Below, in pieces: positions 1-11,800 of a stretch of DNA of 64,000 nt. This DNA comes from Caenorhabditis remanei (lineage: Eukaryota > Nematoda > Chromadorea > Rhabditida > Rhabditidae). Numbering within the stretch: the first letter of the stretch is position 1; each line of letters begins with the position of its first letter. The DNA lies in assembly GCF_010183535.1 (NCBI RefSeq), contig NC_071332.1:186001-250000 (forward strand), given 5' to 3'. The notes under the pieces are model-generated. The model saw nothing but the letters and a program-made list of their open reading frames with translations, had not been told where the DNA came from and searched no databases. The translations under genes were made by a program, and so were the position numbers.

Positions 1-201
1 GCTTGATGTAGCTTTGATTCTTTGAATATGTGGAGGTAGACGACGAACATTTGGTTGGTTGAAACGTCGAACGGGATACCTACAAAAGTCAAAATTTCAT
101 ATGCCGTTCAAATATATTTCCGAAGTTACTCACCTCTGAAAACTAGCGAACCCTACTTGAGCCATCACTAAAACTACCAAAAAACTGGACAGGGAATACA
201 T
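1..201 (-). CDS. Small secreted protein, 5' part only (cut by window edge)
   Basis: Two exons are visible on the minus strand: 134-201 with the ATG at 201, and 1-79 running off the window. They join across a 54-base intron (GTGAGT donor, TTTTGTAG acceptor) with the frame kept. The 49 visible residues begin MYSLSSFLVVLVMAQVGFAS, a typical signal peptide with a hydrophobic core. A basic, proline- and arginine-containing stretch (YPVRRFNQPNVRRLPP) follows. I recognise no family. It could be a secreted peptide precursor or a small extracellular protein; dibasic-type RR pairs are present, but no repeated peptide unit is visible in this part. It lies antisense to, and apparently within, a 5' intron of the crp-1-like gene. 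Confidence 0.55.
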
Positions 202-936
202 TTAAAAAAGCGCGGGGAAGTGAGCTATTCAAAATGAGATGTTCATTCGGATATACGGATCGTTTTATGGTAGACAAGAAATTCAAAAACAAACAATGTC
301 CACCCTAGAGATGACAGGAGGAAGGGGTCGGATGTCAAATCGAAAATAGAGAGTGAGAAGTGCACAATGGCGCGCGCCGCCGGGTTTTTGGAGGATACCG
401 GATGAGTTTGCGAACCGGCTCACCCGGAAACAATAAGATTTTGGCATTTCGAATAGAATAAGGGAGGTATAGCTGTTTTTTATGTATATGGGCATGAGTA
501 TAGTATGCTCAGAGTCTGCCTTTTTAGTCTGAACATTTTACACTACTATACAGGATAGTCGCAAAGAAGTCTCCAAGAAAAGTGCACCTCCTCTAACTCG
601 GTTCCTTTTGGTGTCAGCCGAATTTTGAAAACAGGCTCAGAACCATTACAAACTTCTGTAACTCGGTTTGTTTTGATGATAGTAGAATTTCGAAAATAGA
701 TTCAGAATCCTCACGATGCCAGCTTCCCAACAATATACGACTTGTAACATACTTATATCTCAACTATATATTCAGAAATGATGGTTTTATCAGTTCTAAG
801 TCGTTCCAATTCTGAAACGTACGGTTCTTATTCAGTATGAGTTGCTGGAACATCTCTATCCGTCAAACTTCCCCCCCCCCCCTCCCCACCAAACTCTCCC
901 ATTCAAAATTCCTCAATTTCCCCATTTTTTCTGCAG
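202..936. other. Non-coding stretch, apparent crp-1 intron with a degenerate tandem repeat
   Basis: I find no convincing exon here on either strand. In particular there is no P-loop (GxxxxGKT) or DTAGQ coding sequence, so the 5' exons of the crp-1-like gene must lie left of the window. Two diverged copies of a unit of about 65 bases occur at about 594-658 and 659-720, each starting TAACTCGG. A 12-base poly-C run sits at 871-882. The exon at 937 is preceded by a good acceptor (TTTTTTCTGCAG). Confidence 0.5.
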
Positions 937-1464
937 TCCTCGTTCGACACTCTTCGCCCGCTGTGCTACACCGACGCTGACGTCTTCGTCATTGTTTATT
1001 CAGTCGTCGATTTACAATCGTTTGAAGATGTGTCACATCACTGGTATCCGGAAGTCACCAAAAGGAATCCTGGAACTAAATGTATACATTCCTTTTGAAT
1101 GAGAACTAGAAGGAAATGATTTCTGATAAATTTCAGTGATTCTCGTAGGAACTCAAGCTGATCAGAGGTGGCAAGTACGTGGGGATACTGTAACTCAGCT
1201 GCGTGGCAAGACGTTGGCAGATAGGATTGGAGCAGAGTTCTTTGAGTGCTCAGCTCTAACTCAACATAATTTGAAGCAGGTTCGTCTGAGATAATTACTT
1301 TTAGCCCACATCAAATGAATTGCTTCCAGATGTTTGACGCCGCCATCTTGGCCGGGCTCGAGGGGAAGAAAAGCAGAGAAAAGAAATCGACTTTCTACAC
1401 GAAATCTTCGAAAATAAAAGAGCGTGTTGCTAAATTTATCACTCGTACTCGTAATCTTATCTGA
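937..1464 (+). CDS. crp-1: CRP-1-like Rho/Cdc42-family GTPase, last three exons
   Basis: Exons 937-1081, 1137-1279 and 1330-1464 join in frame and end at TGA 1462-1464. The product covers the C-terminal half of a Rho-family G domain. It starts just after switch II (SSFDTLRPLCYTDADVF), then has the G4 motif GTQAD (the TQxD form typical of Rho proteins) and the G5 motif ECSAL. The C terminus (KFITRTRNLI) has no CAAX box. Established knowledge: C. elegans CRP-1 is a Cdc42-related GTPase that lacks a C-terminal prenylation motif and is linked to trafficking and the ER stress response; this fits. The P-loop and switch I exons lie outside the window. The family call is secure; the orthologue name rests on the G domain plus the missing CAAX. 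Confidence 0.75.
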
Positions 1465-1589
1465 TTCTATTTTTTTGAAAACGTTTGTTGTATTGATAGC
1501 TTCTGTCTGTCCGCCACGGGTCTTCTCCATCCCTCTCTTTTTTCTCCGTTCGAATCGAATATTTTCACTTTTTGCATTATTAAACATCG

Positions 1590-1595
1590 AATAAA
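1590..1595 (+). terminator. Polyadenylation signal of the crp-1-like gene
   Basis: A canonical AATAAA lies 126 bases after the stop codon at 1464. It is the first such hexamer downstream on this strand. Confidence 0.5.
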
Positions 1596-3955
1596 ACTCC
1601 TTGCTCCGTGCGATTGTCTAGACAAAATTTTTTATTGCAAAGCAACATTTGCAGAAAAGTGGCTAGCCGAAAAAGAGAACGATCAAACAGCATTTCTTGA
1701 TTGAAAATTTTTTTCTCAAAACATTCAGATACTTCCTTCTTTCCGTTTTCTGGAGAAGAAGAACAAGTCAAAAAACCAAAGAAAAGTATCACGCTATGCC
1801 TTCATTCCTTTTTCTTCTCTCATTTTTTATGCGTCCACTAATTTTTCTTTTAGTTTTTTTCTGGTTGTTGATGACTAACATTTTAAAAAGGTATAATGTA
1901 GCGCACCAAAAAGTCTTTCAGTTCAACTGACCAGTTCAAAAAATCAGGAAGTTGTTGTGATGCAGGTGGAAGATGAGAATCTGACTTATACTTTTGAAGA
2001 TGCCAGAGATTGTCAGACACAAAAAATTTGTTACTTGAACTTTGAATTTCGCAGTTTAAATCTGATTCACTTAGCAGCTCCTAAGAAAATCATAGAGGGC
2101 GGAGTCAAGCGTCTATAAAGTTAGCTTAAAATTGTTTCAAAAACTTATAACAGTCAGATGTTGCATGGATAAGTTGATAACTACGAAAATGAAGATTTAG
2201 GTTTTTGCGGAATAACTAGTTTAAATTTGATTGGACAGGACTAAGGCAGGAACCAAACTGTTCTGAAAATTAGAGGAAATACCATGATTTCTAAATTTTG
2301 AGAAACCGTCTCAAAATTTGATATTTTTAAAGAAATGGATAATGGCAGACTGTCAAATTAGTTCCACTATTTATCTTTTCGCAATAAAGTCTATTTTGAA
2401 AAAATACTAGAACTTCATACATATTTATACCCATACTAACCTATTCATCTAAAAAATCATCTCACAGTTCCATAATAAATAAATAAAACTCTATGTAGTC
2501 TGTTCTCCGCTAAATGTCTTCCCGACCCTTCCACATAAACATTTTCTATTTCAAATCCAATCTTTCTTTGCTCAGAACGTTTCCCTCTTTTCGAAACCTC
2601 ACGTTGACTCCCTTTTGAAACAAAAACGCGTGTGAAACATGACGTCTGCCCAATTCCAAGAAACACGTGGGAGAGCGCCTTTTTCTGAATTCTGAATTTG
2701 TTAGCACTGAACATGTGCAAATTTGTTTATTATTTTTTTGAAAGAGTGGGTTCCAAGATTTTTGCTCTTCAATTTTCTCTGCATGATTCATTGTCGAAAT
2801 CTTAGTCATTCGAAAGCGCACAAATTGAGTCACTTAAAGGATTTCATGACATTTTGGAAGGGGGGAATTCAATCTTTGTTTCTCTCTCATTTTTCGAAAG
2901 AGCATGTAGTTAAAAGACCCTCTCTGACATCCAACGTCACGTACGCTTTCATCTTAATTAATTTTTTTGCATTGTACCTTCAGATCACGTTTTGTTCCGG
3001 AAAGAGCATTTATGAAGGCACTACTCATTTCTGATTACTCCCTAGTTTTGTATAAAGTCAGAAAAAAGTTTTCAGAATTCTAAGAAGGGTTTTCATGTTA
3101 AAACGAGCTTTTTGAGATGCTAATTTCGAATGTTTTGGATATTTTTATGTGAATGGGTTCTCGAAAATTTTTTAAAGTGGTGATCAGTTTTTGCCCGCCG
3201 GGGCTGTTTCGAATCAGACACACATTATTTTTTGTGTTTTAGATCTTCCTTGTTTATATGAGAGGCCTGGTTTATGTTCTCTTCCATAGGGTATATTAGT
3301 ATGCTGTAATCAGAAAATGATTTATGACGTGGCCAATTCTGGCTTTAGATAATTACAACAGTGGTGTCCCTTATAAGAACTGCGCAAATCAGAACTGATT
3401 CGTAACAGTTCTAGCTCGGCGAGTTCTGATCTGATATGGCGTTTTATTCGAGGTTCTGATAAGAGACTGAAACCATCTTGCATGCTGCTTTACATTGAAA
3501 TTTGAAAGCAGAATTCAATTCCGCTAGTTTAAATTAGTCTTTGAGACCTCTACAATTTTAGCCTTGAACTATTTGATCCCTTGTCATCTTAGCCCCACTA
3601 CGTGTCACAAATACTACAGTCCGCCAGACCAAAAGTTGCAAAATCCTTCCAAGAGTTAAGATTCTCAAATTACACATTGTAACAAAGAAAAAACACTTTA
3701 TTCCAAAAAGTACCAAAACTGGTACGTCGTGGGACGTCTCCTCTCCCCAACTAATTTGATTCTTGTCTATTTCGTGTTCACCTTTTCTTTTTTGTTTCTA
3801 CGTCATCTTCTCCATACTTGATTCGTGGATCCTGTTTTTTGCGAACGTCTGTTCCCTCGATTAGCTTGTTTTTGTTTCTAAGACCATGATTTAAGGACTT
3901 GAAACAATTTTGATTCATCATTCCTATCATGAAAAATAAAAAATTTGCATCATCC

Positions 3956-3986
<31 letters not shown>

Positions 3987-5877
3987 ACTCAAAGACCAAC
4001 TTCCCTGAATCTCCTCCTCTCACACCTTCCAAATCCGAAATAGTACATCGGCTTCAAGAGACGTAGAGTGCGCAGGCATGTGAGCGTGCGCTTTTCACGT
4101 TTCTCCCACCGTCTGCGTCTCCGCACTCTTCTGTATTCTCTCGTCGCCCCAGTCTCCAACTATCTTGTTCATTTTTCATTTGCGCACGTAGACAGTTTCG
4201 GCGGTGTCTCTCGGTCTATCTCTTCTATTTTCTCCTATATGTGTGTGTATGTATGTGCGTGTGAGAAGAAGAAGAAGAAGAAGGAAAAAGAGAGAATGAA
4301 GAAGGGAAAGATTTCCTTTTCGTCATTTCTCTCTTGCGCACCACACCATTTTTTTTTGAAATAAGGCCAAATTGCTCACTTAATTGTTGTAATTAAAAAT
4401 CTTTAAATTTGAAATCTTAAAAAAAAATTTCGGGTCCTTTACGCTATTTTTAAGTTCTTTACGCTATTTAGCATATTCACGAATGTACTTATTGTAGTCT
4501 TCTCATTCATTTCGAATGGAAGACTGATCTTTGTCATAGTCAAAACGAAACATGTCTCGGATGCAGAAAAGAGTGCACCCATCTCCTTTGTCCTCCTTCC
4601 TTAGTGTAAAAGAAAGCGGACGGATAGATAATATGACGTAACTCTTACACTCACGTTCCTGATATGTTTTGACACCCTAAAACTTTTTTGAAGAGAAATA
4701 AAAAAGATGACAATTTTTTGACCATGTGATGTAAAATGTGAATTCGTTAGTTTACTTCAATCAAACTTGATTAGCAATGGTGTTCAGTATCATATGATTT
4801 TGTTTTGTTTTGTTGTTTTCTCTGTTTTTCCTGTTTTTTTTTGAAGGTGACACTAAAAAGATCACAGGAAGTACTAAACCTATGATAACCTCTTCTAGAA
4901 CACTGTCCACTTATGGTCTCCTCCGCCAGAGGGTACTTGAAAAGTAGAGTGTTTCCGGGCGGACTATAAGAAATTTCATTTTTCCTTCTATCGCATGATT
5001 TGGATTGATCCTTGCTCCCACCAAAACCTTATCTATTTTTTACGTCTTTAAGATAGGTCATTGACAATACCTATTCGATTTTTCACTATCCTCTTATTTT
5101 TATTTTTTGCGATCGACAGATGGTTTGAGTAGACACTGGTAATCCCTCGTGGTTTTTAAATATTTATTGTTGTTTATGAAAATATGCGTTGTTTTTAGCG
5201 AGGCAACGCGCTCTGTTAGAATTAAACAACTTAAGTGTTGAGCTATTGCGATCGAGCGCAAGCTTTATCGCTCCGCCAAAATTTCTCTGGGTATCTTCAC
5301 CGCCTACACTATTTTTCATTGTTTTTAAAATTTCAGTAGAGCGCAACTGTGAACTCAATTCCATTACTTAATCACCCCATCAAAAGTTCTATGCGTGTCT
5401 TCATCTCTTATACTATTTCTTTTTTCCTTTTTTTATTTTTCCAAACTCCAGTAGAGCGCACTAACTTTACAAATTTCCACATTGTTTTCATGATCTACGC
5501 ATTCCCATTTTTGTCATCATCGCCATTTTCCTTCTATCTCATCATTCCACCTCCAATTCTTGTAACAATCTTCGATTCTTGTTGTTGACATAAATCGTTA
5601 CAGTAACTTTATACCCTTCGTTTTCTCTTGTCGAAAAAACGGGCGACGTGCAAATCGATCACTCTCTAAGATGGAGATAATTTTGATGATAAGAAAGAAA
5701 AAATCGAGTGATACAGAATAAGAGAGGGAGTGAGAGAGAGAGAGAGATGAGCACACAAAGACATGCAAACAATCTCTCTTTTACTGATTGCCACGTCGTT
5801 CATTTTGTCACGTTCACCCTCCTCCTCCATTACTCGTTATGTTATTTTTTCCACTTCGTAGTGTTTCAGCACATGAC
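1596..5877. other. 4.3 kb gene-free stretch upstream of egl-9
   Basis: No exon chain with a coding look was found. The stretch includes a (GA)n microsatellite at 3961-3986, a CT/GA-rich promoter-like zone at about 4040-4360, two imperfect copies of a short CTTTACGCTATTT unit near 4437-4470, and several copies of the TAGAGCGC-core hairpin repeat (near 5207, 5337 and 5452). HIF-type core motifs (RCGTG) occur at about 2664 and 5644, the second roughly 230 bases before the egl-9 ATG. This is probably the egl-9 promoter and 5' UTR; C. elegans egl-9 is a known HIF-1 target, but the link to these motifs is inference. Confidence 0.45.
3961..3986. repeat. (GA)13 microsatellite
   Basis: An uninterrupted GA dinucleotide run of 26 bases lies in the region upstream of egl-9. 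Confidence 0.9.
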
Positions 5878-8800
5878 ATGAACATTGCCACACTTGATGA
5901 TACGGGAGGAACAACTAGAATCAATGAGGCGGCCGCTGGTCCCTCGACTTCATCACTTTTCACGAATCTGGTGGGTTTTGTGGCAGAGATTTGATCCACG
6001 TAGATTGAAATGTTTTTTTGCTTAGTTTTCGGGCAAAGTTATGCAACTATGAAACCACGCTCTACTGGAATCTCAAAATCCAACATTTTTGAGTTCCGAC
6101 AAGCGTGTTTGCAGAATTTCTGAATTCCAAACTTCCAAATTACCATAATCCTCCCAGTCCCCCATATGACAAACATTTCTCACTTTTTCTGCAGATGCTT
6201 GGTCAGCAGCCATCATCATCATCCAGCACAATCATCCTACAGTGCGCAGTGTGTGGCATTGTAGGGAACCAATTACAAAAATGTTTTTTCTGTGGATCAG
6301 TCGCGTATTGCTCCAAGGAGCATCAGGTGAGTGATCAATTTGTATTGTGTTGATTAGAGACAACAAGTGTTTCCGGGCACGTAATCTATTGGCTCTCATG
6401 AAAACTATAGCTGGAACTATAGCTGGCACTTATTTATAACCCCTTTCGTTGTCTACACTAATTGTCGTCGCAGATTTTTGACCAACAGAAGAAGTGAATC
6501 ATTCTGAAAATAACAAAAACCTGCATATTGCGTGAGAACGTGTCGATTCGAACATTTTTGGCTCTCCCTCTGGGTGCCCAAAGAGCTTTTAAGTAGGGAA
6601 ACGAGAGAAAAAGACATACAAAAAGCCTCCCCCTAGTAGTGGCTCTTGTTTATGTCAATAGCATGAGGGAGAACAAAGAGCAACAAGTTACAAGGGACGG
6701 TCTAAGAGAATCTGAAAAGTTGTGCATGTGGAAATAGTAAAACATCTAATAGAAGGGCACTTTGAGCATATTAAGGTGTTGGGAACAGCAATAAGATAGT
6801 GGTATGATCGGTTCATTTCCAGTACTGTGGCTGAGATGAATATTGGCTCCTAATTATCACAGTGTTTTCTGGTTCTAGTCTATCTATGTCCAATGGGACT
6901 AAAATCCTCGTTTATCTGAATCTCTTCTTTCTACAATGAATTTTTGTGAGAGTTTCAGCAGAGCGTCATTGCAACTTTAGTTAAAATGTTCAGAAACGCG
7001 CTCCACCGGAGTATATGTATATAATTTTTTCTCAAAATGATTATGGTAGAACAAACTTGCAAATATGATGAATTTCTGATAAGGTAAATAAAAATTGTTC
7101 AAATGTATGTAGTTTTCTTCATCTAGCAGATATTGTCTATCAAACACCAACTCTGAATCATTTTGTTGACTTGGCGGTCATCCGTTCCCAAAATGTCTCA
7201 CTTTTTCTTTTTCTTTCTCCAATCTTGAATCCGACAAAAATCTATTTGAATATTTCGATTTCTGCTAATCTTCCTCACCAATTTATGCAATATCAGGCCA
7301 CGCCTTTGCACTTACCGGTGGTCGCAGAAGTAAAACACCACTAGAGTCACGTAGGCAATCGGATGTTGAGAAAAGGGAAGTGTTAGAGAGGTTGTTGTTT
7401 ATTTGGAGAAGGGAACTTTTTTTCTAAATGTATCCTTTTTGTTTTGAGATTTTGGGAGATCTAGAATAAATAAAAATGTTCGAAAAAAAAACAAAATGCG
7501 CTGAAAAGAAAGCGAGGAAGTGAACATGCTTGCTATATATTGTATTTTCTGCCTCTATCAGGAGACATTTTACACCTATTTGAAAAATTCCTTTTCATGA
7601 TTTCAGCAACTCGATTGGGACACCCACAAAATGATGTGCAAGGAGAAGCAAACTAGCGGAACGGTGCCGAGTAATCTGATGCCTCACTCGACACCTGCCG
7701 CCCTTGCACCGCTACCGCCGACTGTTAAATTTAATGATCCGGCACTGACGACATCACTTCTTCTGTCACTTCAGCATAATCCTATCCTTAATCAGACGGT
7801 TTCAAATTTCCAGCCAACGTTTTCAATAGTTACCAAGTCTGAACCGGAATCCCAATTATTTCCAAATCCACCAAGGATAACAAATAGTTCAGTGCCGTTT
7901 AATAGTGAAGGCAGTGCTTTCAAGCCATACCGAAGTACGCACGTCTTCAATTCTTTGTCTTCTGAATCCGTCTCTTCTATGTGCACATCTCATGAAGCAT
8001 CTCTAGAACATATGTCATCTGCATCGCTGACGGTATTCCCAACTACCAGTACAGCATCAAATGATATTAGTAAATTAGGTAAGCTTTTGTGATCTACCGT
8101 ACTTCTTTTATCAATTTCAAAAGTTTTAGCGCAAGTCCTTAGTCTAGCTGGCGACTCCTCTAATGCTACAGTAACCAAACCATCACCAACTGCAGACAAT
8201 CCAGAGCCAATAGTTGTAGGAAAAGAGAAGATAATCGAGACGGATGATCCAGATATTCAGGTTGGTTTTTGTTTTCTGATGTATTTTCTGATTTGGGCAG
8301 ATCTGACAAAATTGCACAATTTCTCCCCCGACAATCTTGCCAACGTGCAGATTCCGTTTGTGCCGAGCCCTCCCGAATTTTACGTGATTTGTGAAAAGAG
8401 AAGCCGGGGGCCCCGCGAATGCACAAAATGCCAGTTTTTCGGACTCACATACACAACACCGAAATAAAATTGTCGTTTCCGTTGTGAGCATAGCTCTGTA
8501 ATTATAAAAAATTCCCGGAGAAGAACTCTTGGTGATGTTCTTTTGGATATCACAAAGGTTTAAAGAGATCGAAAAGGTAGACAATGAGTCAGGTGACATA
8601 TGAAAATAAACCTTTTTATTGCATGAAAAGAACAGCGAGCGGACTGAGAAGGAGAAGAGAATGACGTTCTATTTTTGAAGTGCTGTTCAAATGTTTTTTT
8701 TTTGAAAATCATTGGGGATAGTGAATATGTTTCAATAAGAGGATGATTACCGGAACCCTTTTTGTTGGATATGTCTAGCATAGCGTAAACAACTCATATT

Positions 8801-11800
8801 TCGTGTGATAGCGTTATGAAACGAATCAATTGAGTATAGAGCATCGGCTGAGAATGCTGAGAGCAAGTGTGCTCTATGGTAATTTTGACGCCACATGGGT
8901 TCACTTTGTTTCGATTCCGGTGGAGTTTCGGGTACACGCCACTGATAAACGCCTATTTTTGAATATCGGTACAGTAGCTGGTTCCTGTAGAGTGCGTTTG
9001 TAACAGTATAGTTTTTGATGACATTGAGAGCTCGTGCGTCGCTACGCAGTAAATTTGAACAAAACTTAAGTTGGTTGTGGAGCTAGAAGCGGGGGATTCA
9101 CTTTTTCGAAGCTCTCAACATTCTACCGTATTGTTTCAAAGGAAAACGTATTTTCCTGGAGCTTAGAAACTTGGACACTTAGACGTGGCCTCGTTATATC
9201 TCTTTTCCGGTTTCCAATAAAAATACCGTAGTATCGATCTTTGCTCATCATGATCAATCTCATGTCATCCATTAATTTTTTCTTCTTCTCCCACCAGTTC
9301 ATTGTTCCTCAGAATCTTTCCCCTCCACACCAACACGATGCTCTCATTCATTATTTTGTTTAGACTCCATCGCTTCCCCCCTCCTTCTTCTCATTTTCAT
9401 TCACTTTGTCCTCAACCAAAATGTGTCAAAGTTCACGTAGCCTCTCTTCCTCTTCTCTCTATCTCTTTCCAATAACTTTTTGATCGTCCTCCCTCGTTTT
9501 TGTCCTTCGGAATGAATTCGCCTCTATACCAAGAGTAGACGAGGAACGGCGGCGTCGTCTCGGAATAGAAATGTTGATAGACAAAATAGAAGAGGAAATG
9601 TCACGTAGGCTGTAGAAGAGCGAGAAGCAGGAAATTCCACATCAACATGAAGCATAGAAAAGAAATATCCACACACACATGCGACTTGGCTGAAAAACAG
9701 AAAAGAAGATACACTCTCACATTGGTGAGGTCTACTCTGAAAATAAAAGATTGCATACTGTAGACGTGCAGATCATCACTATATGCTTCTCTCTCCCTCA
9801 TTGAATTTATTGTTATCAGTTTATACCGTGTCTTTCTTGTCTCCGCCCCCAACTTGTGCAACATTCATTTCCATTTCGGCACGTTTTGCTGAATTAGCTT
9901 CATCACGCACACACACGCACCACACACATTTTATAAACTAAACGTTTCCCTTTTTCCTCGGATTCTCTTATTTTCTGTTATTTAACCAATTAAAATTATC
10001 CTGGTATATCAGTTCAACTATCGGGCCAAGAACTTGGATAATCAGAAAAAAAGAAGGGAAAGGGCAAATAGGGAAAACAGAAAAACAAATATTGTGGTGC
10101 GGTTCATTTTCCTTGAAAACGAATCTAGTCAGCCACTCTCACATTTTCTTTCTGTGAATTCAAAAGATTTTTGGTTATTTTCGCATATCCGTGGGATATT
10201 CTCACTGCGATTTTAGATTTCGGTCTACAAGGCTTAGGGTAATGTCTATTATGAAAGCGTAGCACGGTGTCCTAACTTATTATTAGTTGTGGATGAAATA
10301 GACTGAGCTTTGTTTTCATAATTGACTACTTTTGTTGTAAGACCTGATTCTAAAAAGTTATGAGCCAAGAAAGTATAGAACGTCTGTATTATATTGCTGT
10401 ACGGTACTTTTAAGAGTACGTCATATGACCCCGGTCTAATTTTAGATGATTAGATTTTTTTTAATCTGGATATTCATTTTTCTAGTGTGTAATAGTGTTT
10501 TTTGTTCGATACTGTCTGGAAAAGTTATGGATGGAGAAAGTAGGGAAGTCAATGTGACCTCAAATTTTAAAATATTTGAATTAAAGGCACTTTTCTTGAA
10601 TTTAGAGCTCTAAACTTAGAGCTCTCAACTTTCTGTTATTTATTTCCATAAAAATCTTGACAATTCTATCATTTCGACTCGAACGATTCTTTCTCTAAGT
10701 CCATCGTTTTTACAAAAACTTCCTCTCTACGTGCCAATCCTCCACTCCATCGATATTCTTATTCTAATCCTTGGTTTCTGCAAAACCGTACGGTCCCTCT
10801 CCACCAAACGTGCAAAACGCGATGAATCGTGCGCACGTCGTCAGTTTCGTTGTGTCACTCCCTTTCCTTTCCCCCGACGACCGCCCTGCCACCACCATCT
10901 TCTTCTTTTCCTTTTTCCTTCAGTTTTGCCCAATCAACTACCGCTTCTCCTACTGTTTTAGTCAATTGTATAAGTATGTCAATTTGTTATTCTTCTACTT
11001 CATTTCCCTCTTGATCCCATTTCCAATTCTGTCTCTCCAGATATGCCATTGCGAACGCTCGCAACACCACCGTCATACTGTAGTCACACCCCAATGTCTT
11101 CAACACAGAATCGCTGGCAACCGTACACCAATAAAACGGTACAGTAGTTCTAGATCAAAATGTTCAATTTGAAATCCAAACATCCGTTTAGCCGGATTGC
11201 ACGTTTCGCAAGAGAACAGGTGTTGCAATTGGGAGGCGGGGGGAGAATTGTGTGCGTTGTGGTGATCTTTGCAAAAAGAGCAAAAAGTCTACCTTTTTTA
11301 CACCCGACACTAAATTCAAAATTTGCACTTTCAGATCATTGAAACAGAAGGATCCACAAAGGCGAATATGGCGAGGACTCGAAAAAGACCGACGCCATCG
11401 AACTCTGCTGATCCTAAAATCAATTATAAGGATCACAATAAGAATGTTGTTTATTCAGTAAGTTACTTTGGAAAAAAGTTAAAAAAAAAGAAAAAAGTAA
11501 CGACCGAGGCAGGACTCGAACCTGCAGTCTCCGGTTTAGGAGACCGGCGCCTTATCCATTAGGCCACACGGCCACGGGCGCAGAATGCATTGGAAGGCAG
11601 TTATAAAACTGAATTTAATTGAAGGTTTATTGCAGACGACACTACAAGAACACCAAAAGCATCTCCAAAACCGAGGCCTGGCGTTGAATATTCATCAAGC
11701 AATGGTTCTCCGACTGAGAGTACGTGACTACAGTAACCCATTACTGTATCCTAATGAAGTCTTATTACAGTATATCGCTGAGCATGTGATTCGAAGTCTC

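Noticed and set aside
8166..8599. Cys-containing open frame on the minus strand opposite egl-9 exon 4 and intron
   Set aside because: It is a shadow of the GC-rich egl-9 coding strand, with no splice context or family match.
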